A stretch of DNA of 64,000 nt from contig JBFWVM010000019.1 of assembly GCA_050246735.1 (NCBI GenBank), positions 1-64,000 of the forward strand, read 5' to 3'. This DNA is from Taklimakanibacter sp050246735. GTDB lineage: Bacteria; Pseudomonadota; Alphaproteobacteria; Rhizobiales; Aestuariivirgaceae. This document shows, piece after piece, positions 16,853-25,700 of the stretch (position 1 is the first letter of the stretch; each line of letters begins with the position of its first letter). The notes beneath the pieces are model-generated. The model saw only the letters and a program-made list of their open reading frames with translations, had not been told where the DNA came from and did no database searches. A program made the position numbers and the translations under genes.

Positions 16853-16876
16853 GAAAACGTGAGAGGCTCAGACGCC

Positions 16877-19800
16877 ATGGCGCACGCGACCCATCTTCTT
16901 CCGGAAGGCCTGCCCGAGGCGCGGGGCCTCTATGATCCGCGCCGCGAGCATGACGCCTGCGGCATCGGCCTCATCGCCAACATCCGCAACGCCAAGAGCC
17001 ACAAGATCATTGCCGACGGCCTGAGCATCCTGCACAACCTCGAGCACCGCGGCGCCGTCGGCGCCGATCCCAAGGCCGGCGACGGCGCCGGCATCCTCTT
17101 GCAGATCCCGCACGATTTCCTCCAGGCCGAGGCCAGGCGCCTGGGGTTCAGCCTGCCCGAGCCGCAGCACTATGCCGTGGGCCAGCTCTTCCTGCCGCGC
17201 GAGCCCGTCTACCGCCAGGACATCGAGCGCATCTGGTGGGAGACGGCGCGCGAGGAAGGCCTCAAGGTGCTGGGCTGGCGCGACGTGCCGGTCGACGAGA
17301 CGGTGCTCGGCGCGAGCGTGCGGCAGACCGAGCCTTTCCACCGCCAGCTTTTCATCAGCCGCGGTCCCACCATCCGCGACGAGGCCCATTTCGAGCGCAA
17401 GCTCTTCGTCTGCCGCAAGGTGGTGTCGAACCGTGTGCTCGAGGTGCTGGGCGCTAAGGGCCGCGCCTATTATCCGGTCTCCGTCTCGAGCCGCACCATC
17501 GTCTACAAGGGCCTCGTGCTCGGCAAGGATCTGGGCCTCTATTACAGGGACCTCGCCGACGAGCGCGTGACCTCGGCGCTCGCCCTCGTGCATCAGCGCT
17601 TCTCGACCAACACCTTCCCGTCCTGGCCGCTGGCGCATCCCTACCGCTTCATCTGCCACAATGGCGAGATCAACACCCTGCGCGGCAACTACAACTGGAT
17701 GGCGGCGCGCCAGGCCAACATGAAGTCCGACATGCTGGGCCGCGACCTCGAGAAGCTGTGGCCGATCTCCTATGAGGGCCAGTCCGATTCGGCCTGCTTC
17801 GACAACGCGCTCGAGCTCCTGTTCATGGGCGGCTATTCCCTGCCCCACGCGATGATGATGCTCATCCCGGAAGCCTGGGCCGGCAACCCGCTGATGGACG
17901 ACGACCGCCGCGCTTTCTACGAATATCACGCCGCCCTGATGGAGCCCTGGGACGGCCCCGCCGCCATGGCCTTCACCGACGGGCGGCTGATCGGCGCGAC
18001 GCTCGACCGCAACGGCCTGAGGCCGGCGCGCTATATGGTGTCGGACGACGGCTTCGTTCTGCTCGCCTCCGAGATGGGCTGCCTGCAGTTCCCCGAGGAG
18101 AAGATCACCCGCAAGTGGCGGCTGCAGCCCGGCAGGATGCTGCTCATCGACCTCGAGCAGAAGCGCATCATCTCGGACGACGAGCTGAAGAAGACCCTCT
18201 CCACCCAGCATCCCTACAAGGACTGGCTGAAGCGCACCCAGTTGGTCCTGCGCGAGATGCCGCCGGCCCGGACCCGGCGGCCGAAGATCGCCGTGCCCCT
18301 GCTCGACCGCCAGCAGGCCTTCGGCTACAGCCAGGAGGACCTCAAGCTCCTGATGGCGCCGATGGCGCAGACCGGCCAGGAGGCCGTGGGCTCGATGGGC
18401 AACGACACGCCGATCTCGGCGCTCTCCGACAAGCCCAAGCTGCTCGACACCTATTTCAAGCAGAACTTCGCCCAGGTGACCAACCCGCCGATCGATCCGA
18501 TCCGCGAGGAGCTGGTCATGTCGCTCGTCTCCTTCATTGGCCCGAGGCCAAATCTCCTCGACCTCAAGGGCACCTCGACCCATATGCGCCTCGAAGTGCC
18601 GCAGCCGATCCTCACCAATGAGGAGCTGGAGCGCATCCGCACCATCAACGTGGTGAAGGACAATCCCTTCCGCACCGTGACCATCGACATCACCTACGAC
18701 GTCGCCAACGGTCTCGAATATATGGAAGCGGCGCTCGAGGCGATCTGTGCGGGCGCCGAGCGCGCGGTGCGCGACGGCTACAACATCATCATCCTGTCGG
18801 ACCGCGCGGTCTCGGCCGAGCGCGTGCCCATACCCGCCTTGCTCGCGACCTCGGCCACCCATCACCATCTGATCCGCCGCGGCCTGCGCACCTCAGTCGG
18901 TCTCGTGGTCGAATCGGGCGAGCCGCGCGAGGTGCACCAGTATTGCACGCTGGCTGGCTACGGCGCCGAGGCGATCAACCCCTATCTCGCCTTCGAGACG
19001 CTCGAGGACATGATCGCCTCGCTCGACGCGACGATCACGCCCGAGGAGGCCTTCAAGCGCTACATCAAGGCGGTCGACAAGGGCATATTGAAGGTGATGT
19101 CCAAGATGGGCATCTCGACCTACCAGTCCTATTGCGGGGCCCAGATCTTCGACGCGGTGGGCCTCGCCAGCGGCTTCATCGGGCGCTATTTCACCGGCAC
19201 GGCCAGCCAGATCGAGGGCGTGGGCCTCGACGAGATCGCGGCGGAAGCCTTCGCCCGCCATGCCGCGGCCTTCGGCGAGAACCCGGTGCTGACGAGCGCG
19301 CTCGCGGTCGGCGGCGAATATCTCTACCGCACCCGCGGTGAGCAGCATGTGTGGACGCCGGAATCGGTCGCCCGGCTGCAGCATGCCGTGCGCGGGAATT
19401 CGCACGAGACATATCGCGACTTCGCCAGACTGGTGAATAATCAGAGCGAGCACTTCATGACGCCGCGCGGTCTCTTCCGCATCCGCAGCGCGGAGGAGAT
19501 CGGCAGGACGCCCGTCGCCGTCGACGACGTCGAGCCGGCCAGGGAGATCGTCAGGCGCTTCGCCACCGGGGCCATGTCCTACGGCTCGCTCAGCCGCGAG
19601 GCGCACACCACGCTCGCCATCGCCATGAACCGCATCGGCGGGCGCTCGAACACCGGCGAAGGCGGCGAGGAGCCCGACCGCTTCAAGCCCCTGCCCAATG
19701 GCGATTCGATGCGCTCGGCGATCAAGCAGGTCGCCTCCGGCCGTTTCGGCGTCACCACGGAATATCTGGTCAATGCCGACCAGATCCAGATCAAGATGGC

Positions 19801-21556
19801 GCAGGGAGCCAAGCCCGGCGAAGGCGGGCAGCTGCCCGGCCACAAGGTCGACGCCACCATTGCGCGCGTGCGCTACTCGACGCCGGGCGTCGGCCTCATC
19901 TCGCCGCCGCCGCATCACGACATCTATTCGATCGAGGACCTCGCCCAGCTCATCTACGACCTGCGCAACACCAACCCCCAAGCCTCGGTCTCGGTCAAGC
20001 TCGTCTCCGAGGTGGGCGTCGGCACGGTCGCCGCCGGCGTCGCCAAGGCGCGCGCCGACCATGTCACCATTTCGGGCTTCGAGGGCGGCACCGGCGCCTC
20101 GCCGCTGACCTCCATCAAGCATGCCGGCAGCCCCTGGGAGATCGGCCTCGCCGAGACCCAGCAGACGCTCGTCGCCAACCGCCTGCGCGGCCGCATCGCC
20201 GTCCAGGCCGACGGCGGCATCCGCACCGGCCGCGACGTCGTGGTCGCCGCTCTGCTCGGCGCCGACGAGATGGGTTTCTCGACGGCGCCCCTGATCGCCG
20301 CCGGCTGCATCATGATGCGTAAATGCCATCTCAACACCTGTCCGGTCGGCGTCGCGACCCAGGACCCGGTGCTGCGCAAGCGCTTCAAGGGCACGCCGGA
20401 GCACGTCATCAACTACTTCTTCTATGTCGCCGAGGAGGTGCGCGAGCTGATGGCGCAGATGGGCATCCGCCGCTTCGACGACCTCGTCGGCATGAGCGAC
20501 TATCTCGACAAGGTGGCCGCCATCGACCACTGGAAGGCCAGGGGCCTCGACTTCACCCGCATCTTCGAGAAGCCGCAGGTGATCGGCAGGGTCTCCATCC
20601 GCCGCGACGATCCCCCGAAGCACGATCTCTCCGGAACGCTCGACGCCCATCTGATCGCCGAGGCGGAAGCGGCGCTCGCTTCCGGCCAGCCGGTCGAGAT
20701 CGAAGCCAGGGTGACCAATGTCCATCGCACCATAGGCGCCATGCTGTCGGGCGAGGTCGCGAGGCGCCATGGCCATCAGGGCCTGCCCGAGGACACGATC
20801 CGCGTCAGGCTCACCGGCATTGCCGGCCAGAGCTTCGGCGCCTTCCTGGCGCATGGCGTGACGCTCGAGCTCACCGGCGAGGCCAACGACTATGTCGGCA
20901 AGGGCATCTCGGGCGGCAAGCTCGTCATCAGGCCGCATGAGCGCGTGGGCTTCAGCCCCGAGAAGTCGATCATCGTCGGCAACACCGTGCTCTATGGCGC
21001 GATCGGCGGCGAATGCTACTTCCGCGGCGTCGCCGGCGAGCGCTTCGCGGTGCGCAATTCCGGCGCCATCGCGGTGGTCGAGGGTGTCGGCGACCATGGC
21101 TGCGAATACATGACCGGCGGCATCGTGCTGGTCATCGGCGAGACCGGGCGCAACTTCGCCGCCGGCATGTCGGGCGGCGTCGCCTATGTGCTCGACGAGA
21201 AGGGCGACTTCGCCCAGCGCTGCAACCTGGCGATGGTCGATCTGGCGCCGGTGCCGGCCGAGGAGGTCGCGATCGAGCGCCTGCACCATCACGGCGGCGA
21301 TCTCGAGCATCACGGCCTCGTCGACGTGACGGCCCATATGGACCGCCACGATGCCGAGCGCATCTGGCATCTTCTCGGCCGCCACCTCAAATATACGGGC
21401 TCCGGCCGGGCGCGCGAGATCATCGACCACTGGGGCGACTATCTGCCGAAATTCGTGAAGGTGATGCCGGTCGAATATGCCAGGGCCCTGCGCGAGCTCG
21501 AGAAGGCGCAGGCCCAGAGCGACGGCATGACCATCGGCATGAAGCGGAGGGCCTGA
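16877..21556 (+). CDS. gltB: Glutamate synthase (NADPH) large subunit
   Basis: This 1559-residue subunit takes the amide nitrogen of glutamine and transfers it to 2-oxoglutarate. The order is class-II glutamine amidotransferase (nucleophile C28 in D-A-C-G-I-G, exposed after propeptide removal), a central linker domain, the FMN-binding synthase barrel with 3Fe-4S cysteines C1144, C1150 and C1155, and a C-terminal G-x-G-x-G beta-helix. Length is normal for bacterial GltB. The ATG at 16877 follows GAGAGG; a GTG six codons earlier is the alternative. The small subunit gltD lies 0.7 kb downstream, with a GST-like gene in between. Confidence 0.96.
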   Translation: MAHATHLLPEGLPEARGLYDPRREHDACGIGLIANIRNAKSHKIIADGLSILHNLEHRGAVGADPKAGDGAGILLQIPHDFLQAEARRLGFSLPEPQHYAVGQLFLPREPVYRQDIERIWWETAREEGLKVLGWRDVPVDETVLGASVRQTEPFHRQLFISRGPTIRDEAHFERKLFVCRKVVSNRVLEVLGAKGRAYYPVSVSSRTIVYKGLVLGKDLGLYYRDLADERVTSALALVHQRFSTNTFPSWPLAHPYRFICHNGEINTLRGNYNWMAARQANMKSDMLGRDLEKLWPISYEGQSDSACFDNALELLFMGGYSLPHAMMMLIPEAWAGNPLMDDDRRAFYEYHAALMEPWDGPAAMAFTDGRLIGATLDRNGLRPARYMVSDDGFVLLASEMGCLQFPEEKITRKWRLQPGRMLLIDLEQKRIISDDELKKTLSTQHPYKDWLKRTQLVLREMPPARTRRPKIAVPLLDRQQAFGYSQEDLKLLMAPMAQTGQEAVGSMGNDTPISALSDKPKLLDTYFKQNFAQVTNPPIDPIREELVMSLVSFIGPRPNLLDLKGTSTHMRLEVPQPILTNEELERIRTINVVKDNPFRTVTIDITYDVANGLEYMEAALEAICAGAERAVRDGYNIIILSDRAVSAERVPIPALLATSATHHHLIRRGLRTSVGLVVESGEPREVHQYCTLAGYGAEAINPYLAFETLEDMIASLDATITPEEAFKRYIKAVDKGILKVMSKMGISTYQSYCGAQIFDAVGLASGFIGRYFTGTASQIEGVGLDEIAAEAFARHAAAFGENPVLTSALAVGGEYLYRTRGEQHVWTPESVARLQHAVRGNSHETYRDFARLVNNQSEHFMTPRGLFRIRSAEEIGRTPVAVDDVEPAREIVRRFATGAMSYGSLSREAHTTLAIAMNRIGGRSNTGEGGEEPDRFKPLPNGDSMRSAIKQVASGRFGVTTEYLVNADQIQIKMAQGAKPGEGGQLPGHKVDATIARVRYSTPGVGLISPPPHHDIYSIEDLAQLIYDLRNTNPQASVSVKLVSEVGVGTVAAGVAKARADHVTISGFEGGTGASPLTSIKHAGSPWEIGLAETQQTLVANRLRGRIAVQADGGIRTGRDVVVAALLGADEMGFSTAPLIAAGCIMMRKCHLNTCPVGVATQDPVLRKRFKGTPEHVINYFFYVAEEVRELMAQMGIRRFDDLVGMSDYLDKVAAIDHWKARGLDFTRIFEKPQVIGRVSIRRDDPPKHDLSGTLDAHLIAEAEAALASGQPVEIEARVTNVHRTIGAMLSGEVARRHGHQGLPEDTIRVRLTGIAGQSFGAFLAHGVTLELTGEANDYVGKGISGGKLVIRPHERVGFSPEKSIIVGNTVLYGAIGGECYFRGVAGERFAVRNSGAIAVVEGVGDHGCEYMTGGIVLVIGETGRNFAAGMSGGVAYVLDEKGDFAQRCNLAMVDLAPVPAEEVAIERLHHHGGDLEHHGLVDVTAHMDRHDAERIWHLLGRHLKYTGSGRAREIIDHWGDYLPKFVKVMPVEYARALRELEKAQAQSDGMTIGMKRRA

Positions 21557-21605
21557 GATGCGCTCGCCATTTCTTCCGAGTGGAAAGGCCGCCCCTCCTC
21601 TCGTC

Positions 21606-21628
21606 ATGGCCGGGCTTGACCCGGCCAT
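21606..21628. repeat. REP-type palindrome between gltB and GST gene
   Basis: ATGGCCGGG (21606-21614) pairs with CCCGGCCAT (21620-21628) around CTTGA. The surrounding GTCATGGCCGGGCTTGACCC is a common alphaproteobacterial REP. It could lower the amount of downstream transcript relative to gltB. Confidence 0.7.
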
Positions 21629-21659
21629 CCAGTGCGCCCGTACGAAGGGATTTCGATAG

Positions 21660-22259
21660 ATGATGAAGGTCTATGGCGACAGGGGCTCCGGCAACTGCCA
21701 GAAGGTCGGCATCACCGCCGACTTCCTGAAGCTGCCCTATGAATGGGTCGATATCGACATCATGAAGAACGAGAGCCGGACCGGGGCGTTCCTGAAGAAG
21801 AGCGCCATGGGACAGGTTCCCGTCATCGAGCTCGACGATGGCCGCTGCCTCGCGCAGTCCAACGCCATCATCCGCTATCTGGCCCGGGGCAGCACGCTTC
21901 TTCCCGACGATCCCTTCACCCAGGCGAAGATCGACGAGCTGCTGTTCTGGGAGCAATACAGCCACGAGCCCTATGTGGCGACGAGCCGCTACCACATGGT
22001 CTATCTGGGCCGCACGAGGGACGAGCGCGAGCCGATGCGGGTGGAGCGCGGCGAGAAGGCGCTCGATCTGATGCAGCACCTCATCAAGGGCAGGATGTGG
22101 TTCGTGGGCGACAGCCTGTCGGTCGCCGACATCGCTCTCCTCGCCTATACGCGGCTGGCCCATGAGGGCGGCTTCGATCTCGCCTCGCGGCCCGACGTCG
22201 GGGCCTGGGTCATGCGCGCCGAAATGGCGCTCGGACTCCCGCCGGCGGGAATGGGTTAG
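21660..22259 (+). CDS. Glutathione S-transferase family protein
   Basis: This 199-residue protein has the GST layout: an N-terminal thioredoxin-like domain with the cis-proline motif G-Q-V-P-V-I and Q-S-N-A-I (E-S-N-A-I in most members) for the glutathione gamma-glutamyl group, then an all-helical domain with S-V-A-D-I-A-L-L-A-Y near residue 156. It begins with M-M; either ATG works. It is cytosolic, with no partner known. It lies between gltB and gltD on the same strand, nine bases before gltD, so it is probably translated from the same message. Any functional link to glutamate synthesis is unproven. Confidence 0.85.
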   Translation: MMKVYGDRGSGNCQKVGITADFLKLPYEWVDIDIMKNESRTGAFLKKSAMGQVPVIELDDGRCLAQSNAIIRYLARGSTLLPDDPFTQAKIDELLFWEQYSHEPYVATSRYHMVYLGRTRDEREPMRVERGEKALDLMQHLIKGRMWFVGDSLSVADIALLAYTRLAHEGGFDLASRPDVGAWVMRAEMALGLPPAGMG

Positions 22260-22268
22260 GAGCAGACG

Positions 22269-23687
22269 ATGGGAAAGATCACCGGCTTTCTGGAGATCGA
22301 TCGGCAGGAGCAGAAATATGCGCCGGCCTCCGACCGCATCCGGCATTTCCGCGAGTTCGCCATCCCGCTCGACGACCGCGACACCGAGAAGCAGGCGGCG
22401 CGCTGCATGGACTGCGGCATCCCCTATTGCCACACCGGCTGCCCGGTGAACAACCAGATCCCCGACTGGAACGATCTCGTCTATCAAGGCAACTGGCGCG
22501 ACGCCGCGATCGACCTGCACTCGACGAACAATTTCCCCGAATTCACCGGGCGCATCTGCCCGGCCCCGTGCGAGGAAGCCTGCACGCTCAATCTCGAGAG
22601 CATGCCGGTGACGATCAAGACCATCGAGCAGGCGATCGCCGACAAGGCCTGGGCCGAAGGCTGGATCAGGCCAGAGCCGCCCGAAGAAAGGACCGGCAGG
22701 CGCGTCGCCGTCGTGGGCTCGGGCTCGGCCGGCCTCGCCGCCGCCCAGCAATTGGCGCGCGCCGGCCATGAGGTCCATGTCTTCGAGCGCCATGCCAGGG
22801 CGGGCGGCCTCCTGCGCTACGGCATTCCCGACTTCAAGATGGAGAAGCATCCGATCGACCGGCGCGTCGAGCAGATGGAGGCCGAAGGCGTCACCTTCCA
22901 CTACAATGTCGAGATCGGCGTCACGCGTCCCTTCCGCTCGCTCACCGATGCCTATGACGCGGTGCTGCTGGCGGGCGGCGCCGAGCGGCCGCGCGATCCC
23001 GGTCTGCCCGGCATGGATCTCGACGGCGCGTATTATGCCATGCCCTTCCTCATCCAGAGCAACCGCCGCGTCGCGGGCGAGGACGTCTCGGCCGAGCGCC
23101 CGCTCGTCGCCACCGGCAGGCATGTGGTGGTCATCGGCGGCGGCGACACCGCCTCCGACTGCATCGGCACGTCCTTCCGTCAGGGGGCGCTGTCGGTGAC
23201 CCAGCTCGACATCCGCCCCGTTCCGCCCGAGCAGGAAGACAAGATGGTGGTGTGGCCCTATTGGCCGACCCGGTTCCGCACCTCATCGTCGCAGGCCGAA
23301 GGTGCCCAGCGCGAATTCTCCTGCGCGACGCTCAGCATCGTCGGCGAGAAGGGCAAGGTCTCGGGCGTCAAATGCGCGCGCGTGAATGCCAAGCGCGAGC
23401 CTTTGCCCGGCACCGAATTCGTCATCAAGGCCGACCTGGTGCTGATCGCCATAGGCTTCGCCGGGCCACAGGAGAAAGGCCTCCTGGAAGAGGTCGCCTT
23501 CGAGCGCGACAGGCGCGGCAACGTCAAGGCCAACACCGACGACTACCGGACCTCGCTCGACAAGGTCTTCGCCGCCGGCGACATCCGCAAAGGCCAGTCG
23601 CTGGTCGTCTGGGCGATCCGCGAAGGCCGCCAGGCGGCGCGCGCCATCGACGAATATCTGATGGGCGAGAGCGAGCTGCCGCGATAG
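22269..23687 (+). CDS. gltD: Glutamate synthase small subunit
   Basis: This 472-residue subunit takes electrons from NADPH and passes them through 4Fe-4S clusters to GltB. The N-terminal Fe-S ligands appear in C-M-D-C-G-I-P-Y-C and C-P-A-P-C-E-E-A-C; FAD is bound at V-G-S-G-S-A-G-L-A-A (near 152-161) and NADPH at V-I-G-G-G-D-T-A-S-D (near 290). It follows the GST-like gene by nine bases, with a purine-rich leader GGAGCAGACG before the ATG. Its stop is ten bases from the convergent SIS gene. Confidence 0.95.
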   Translation: MGKITGFLEIDRQEQKYAPASDRIRHFREFAIPLDDRDTEKQAARCMDCGIPYCHTGCPVNNQIPDWNDLVYQGNWRDAAIDLHSTNNFPEFTGRICPAPCEEACTLNLESMPVTIKTIEQAIADKAWAEGWIRPEPPEERTGRRVAVVGSGSAGLAAAQQLARAGHEVHVFERHARAGGLLRYGIPDFKMEKHPIDRRVEQMEAEGVTFHYNVEIGVTRPFRSLTDAYDAVLLAGGAERPRDPGLPGMDLDGAYYAMPFLIQSNRRVAGEDVSAERPLVATGRHVVVIGGGDTASDCIGTSFRQGALSVTQLDIRPVPPEQEDKMVVWPYWPTRFRTSSSQAEGAQREFSCATLSIVGEKGKVSGVKCARVNAKREPLPGTEFVIKADLVLIAIGFAGPQEKGLLEEVAFERDRRGNVKANTDDYRTSLDKVFAAGDIRKGQSLVVWAIREGRQAARAIDEYLMGESELPR

Positions 23688-23697
23688 GCCTCGCGCG

Positions 23698-24726
23698 TCA
23701 GGTCGACATGGCCTTGGCCTGGGCGGCGAGATGAGCTTCGCCGTCCCGCCTCCCTCCCCGCGGTTCTTCCAGCCTGAGGCCCAGCCGGTCGGCGATATTC
23801 AGGCACAGGGCCTGCAGGAAGAAGGTCTGCGCGAACACCTGGGCCACGGCGCTCTGCCAGGACTCCGGCGCAAGGCCGGCCACGGACCCAGGCATGTACA
23901 GCATGGCGCGCCGCACGAGCGGCGCCAGCGCGCCGGCGATCTCGCCGCCACGCTTGCGGCCGGCTTGACTGCCGCCCAGCGCGATCAGGAGATCCGCGGG
24001 CGTCAGCATGAAATTCATTCCATGGATGAAATTCTCGCTCTCGGCGGCGATGGCGATCAGCCCACCGGCTTCATGAAACTTGGCCGCGCCGTATTCCGCG
24101 CTGCCGAGATCGGGGCCGGCGCCCAGAATGACGATCTTGCCGGACGGATCGTAGATATCGGCCAGATCGGCTGCATCCATCCGGGCGCGTTCGAGAAGAC
24201 CCGGCAGCGCACTCATAACGGCCCCCGTGCCGGCCGGCTTCTCTCCCGCGAAGCTGCGGGCGATCTCGGCGAGGGCGAGCAGCGTCACCGCATAATCGAG
24301 CGTATGCGGCGTCTTGCGCGATAATGGCGTGAAGGGAAGTACGAACGCCGCCTGCGCGGTTCGGGCGAGCGCGCTGCCGGCCTTGCAGGTGAGTGCGACG
24401 ACGCGGGCCCCGGCTGCCGCCGCCGCTTCCGCCGCTTCGACGGTGCGCCGTGTCCCGCCCGAAATGGAGGAAAGCAGCGCCGTGTCGCTCGGCCGGAACT
24501 CCGTGAAGGCGGCCATGCTCATGGCGCTGCGAATCTCGACCGGCTGCCGGAGCCGCTGGAACACGCCGGACAACGCCGCCGGCGCAAACAGCGAATCGCC
24601 GCATCCGCCGGCGAATACCCGTCCGGCCGGGCGTGCGAGCTCATCGGCACGTTCCGCCAGCTCGGGCTGGATCTTCGGCAGCAGATCCGCCTGCACCGCA
24701 ATCTCTCGCGCCATCATCTCGTTCAC
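23698..24726 (-). CDS. SIS-domain protein (sugar isomerase/deglycase type)
   Basis: This 342-residue protein has two SIS (sugar isomerase) halves, as in the isomerase part of GlmS, AgaS and the fructosamine-6-phosphate deglycase FrlB. Visible motifs are G-C-G-D-S near residue 41 and S-I-S-G-G-T-R-R-T-V near 87, matching the phosphate-binding serines of SIS folds, and a second half from about 190. No CBS or glutaminase domain is present. It is last in an eight-gene sugar operon; its GTG overlaps the stop of the eIF2B-like gene (GTGA). An aldose-ketose isomerase, amino-sugar deaminase or deglycase are all possible. The ATG three codons later is an alternative start. Confidence 0.78.
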   Translation of the reverse strand: MNEMMAREIAVQADLLPKIQPELAERADELARPAGRVFAGGCGDSLFAPAALSGVFQRLRQPVEIRSAMSMAAFTEFRPSDTALLSSISGGTRRTVEAAEAAAAAGARVVALTCKAGSALARTAQAAFVLPFTPLSRKTPHTLDYAVTLLALAEIARSFAGEKPAGTGAVMSALPGLLERARMDAADLADIYDPSGKIVILGAGPDLGSAEYGAAKFHEAGGLIAIAAESENFIHGMNFMLTPADLLIALGGSQAGRKRGGEIAGALAPLVRRAMLYMPGSVAGLAPESWQSAVAQVFAQTFFLQALCLNIADRLGLRLEEPRGGRRDGEAHLAAQAKAMST

Positions 24727-25700
24727 GGGCGAACCTCTTTGCCGGGATCGAACGTCGCGCGCCCGAGCGTCCAGATCGCCGCCGGCGGCACCGGGCCATG
24801 TTCGGTAAGGAGCGCGGTGGTGAGCTGCGCCGGAACCACTTCGAGCTCCGGTGCGCAGGTTGCCGCGCGCTCGAGACCTTCGATTCCAAGTCCGGACTTG
24901 AGCACGGTGTCATAAGAGCGAAGCGCAGGTGCGGGCCTTCGCCCCCGGTAGCTGCGCATGTCGAGCTTCAACATGTCGGCCGCACCGTAGACGTCGACAT
25001 CCATGTCCGCCGCCAGGCGCGCGATCATGCGGCTGCCGATGGTATTGAGGAACGAGCCGTCGGCGCGCAACGTCTCCACGCCGAACAGCACGGCGCCGCT
25101 CAGGGTCAGGCCATATTCGATCGCGGCGTCGGGAATGTAGTCGACCGAAAGACCCTGCGGCAGGAACTCTTCGAGGTAACGCGCGCCTCCAGCGATGGCG
25201 CGGCTTTCGGGAACCACGATGCGAAGGTCCGGCCGCGCCTTCGCAAGTCCGGTCACGATGGCCGCGACCGTGCTCGAATAGTCGAAGGCCATGACGCTGC
25301 GCACATCCGCGAGATGGGAGCAGGCGGCTTCCACCAGGCATTGCTTGCGCTTCGCCGCCGCAGCGTCCCAGGCCGCGATGCGCGCCTTGAGCAGCTCGGC
25401 CTGGCGCGACGCATCGGCCTCGTCGAGGCCGGCAAGCAGCAAGGCGAGGCTGTTGCCGATGACGGGCGTGTCCTGGCCGCGGGTCCGTGCTATGAAGCCG
25501 GCCGCGAGCCGCGCCCGCCTCAGCCCGTCGTCGCCGTCGATCAAATGAAGGATCAGCTGGTTGCCCAGGGCCACGTGCCTTGTGGCGCCAAGCACACCTT
25601 CGTCCACGATCTGCCAGAGATAGTGCATCGTCGCCTCGTCGGGCGGCGACAGGCCCGCCGCCTCGATCTCGCGCGCGTAGTCGAAGCGACGTTCAGGCAT
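24723..25700 (-). CDS. eIF2B-family sugar-phosphate isomerase-like protein
   Basis: This 325-residue protein belongs to the eIF2B/MtnA/ribose-1,5-bisphosphate isomerase superfamily. The C-terminal Rossmann-like part carries V-P-E-S-R (163-167), I-P-D-A-A-I-E-Y (189-196) and F-G-V-E-T-L...N-T-I-G-S (206-223), aligning with T-E-S-x-P, D-A-A-x-x-Y and G-A-E-x-x...N-K-I-G-T. The position of the catalytic Cys in MtnA and R15P isomerase (T-H-C-N/H-S) reads M-A-F-D-Y-S-S (137-143), so the Cys is absent, and the GAD aspartate is Glu (E209). The protein is therefore nearer to the eIF2B-type branch. It sits between a PfkB kinase (eight-base overlap) and the SIS gene, so a sugar-phosphate role is likely. 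GGAG precedes the ATG. Confidence 0.75.
   Translation of the reverse strand: MPERRFDYAREIEAAGLSPPDEATMHYLWQIVDEGVLGATRHVALGNQLILHLIDGDDGLRRARLAAGFIARTRGQDTPVIGNSLALLLAGLDEADASRQAELLKARIAAWDAAAAKRKQCLVEAACSHLADVRSVMAFDYSSTVAAIVTGLAKARPDLRIVVPESRAIAGGARYLEEFLPQGLSVDYIPDAAIEYGLTLSGAVLFGVETLRADGSFLNTIGSRMIARLAADMDVDVYGAADMLKLDMRSYRGRRPAPALRSYDTVLKSGLGIEGLERAATCAPELEVVPAQLTTALLTEHGPVPPAAIWTLGRATFDPGKEVRP

Larger units (their letters stand above)
16265..16876. other. Repeat-rich intergenic region upstream of gltB
   Basis: About 610 bases separate ltaE from gltB. A 136-codon minus-strand frame (16298-16708) has no recognisable family and poor codon character, and I do not call it. The region contains a 10-bp stem hairpin (16426-16450) and two linked palindromes (16741-16786, 16803-16852) of the Hyphomicrobiales dispersed-repeat type. 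A small RNA between 16430 and 16740 cannot be excluded, but nothing identifies one. Confidence 0.6.

Noticed and set aside
18893..21628. 911-codon open frame on the minus strand
   Set aside because: It is antisense to gltB, whose domains and catalytic residues are clear. High GC removes stop codons in shadow frames.
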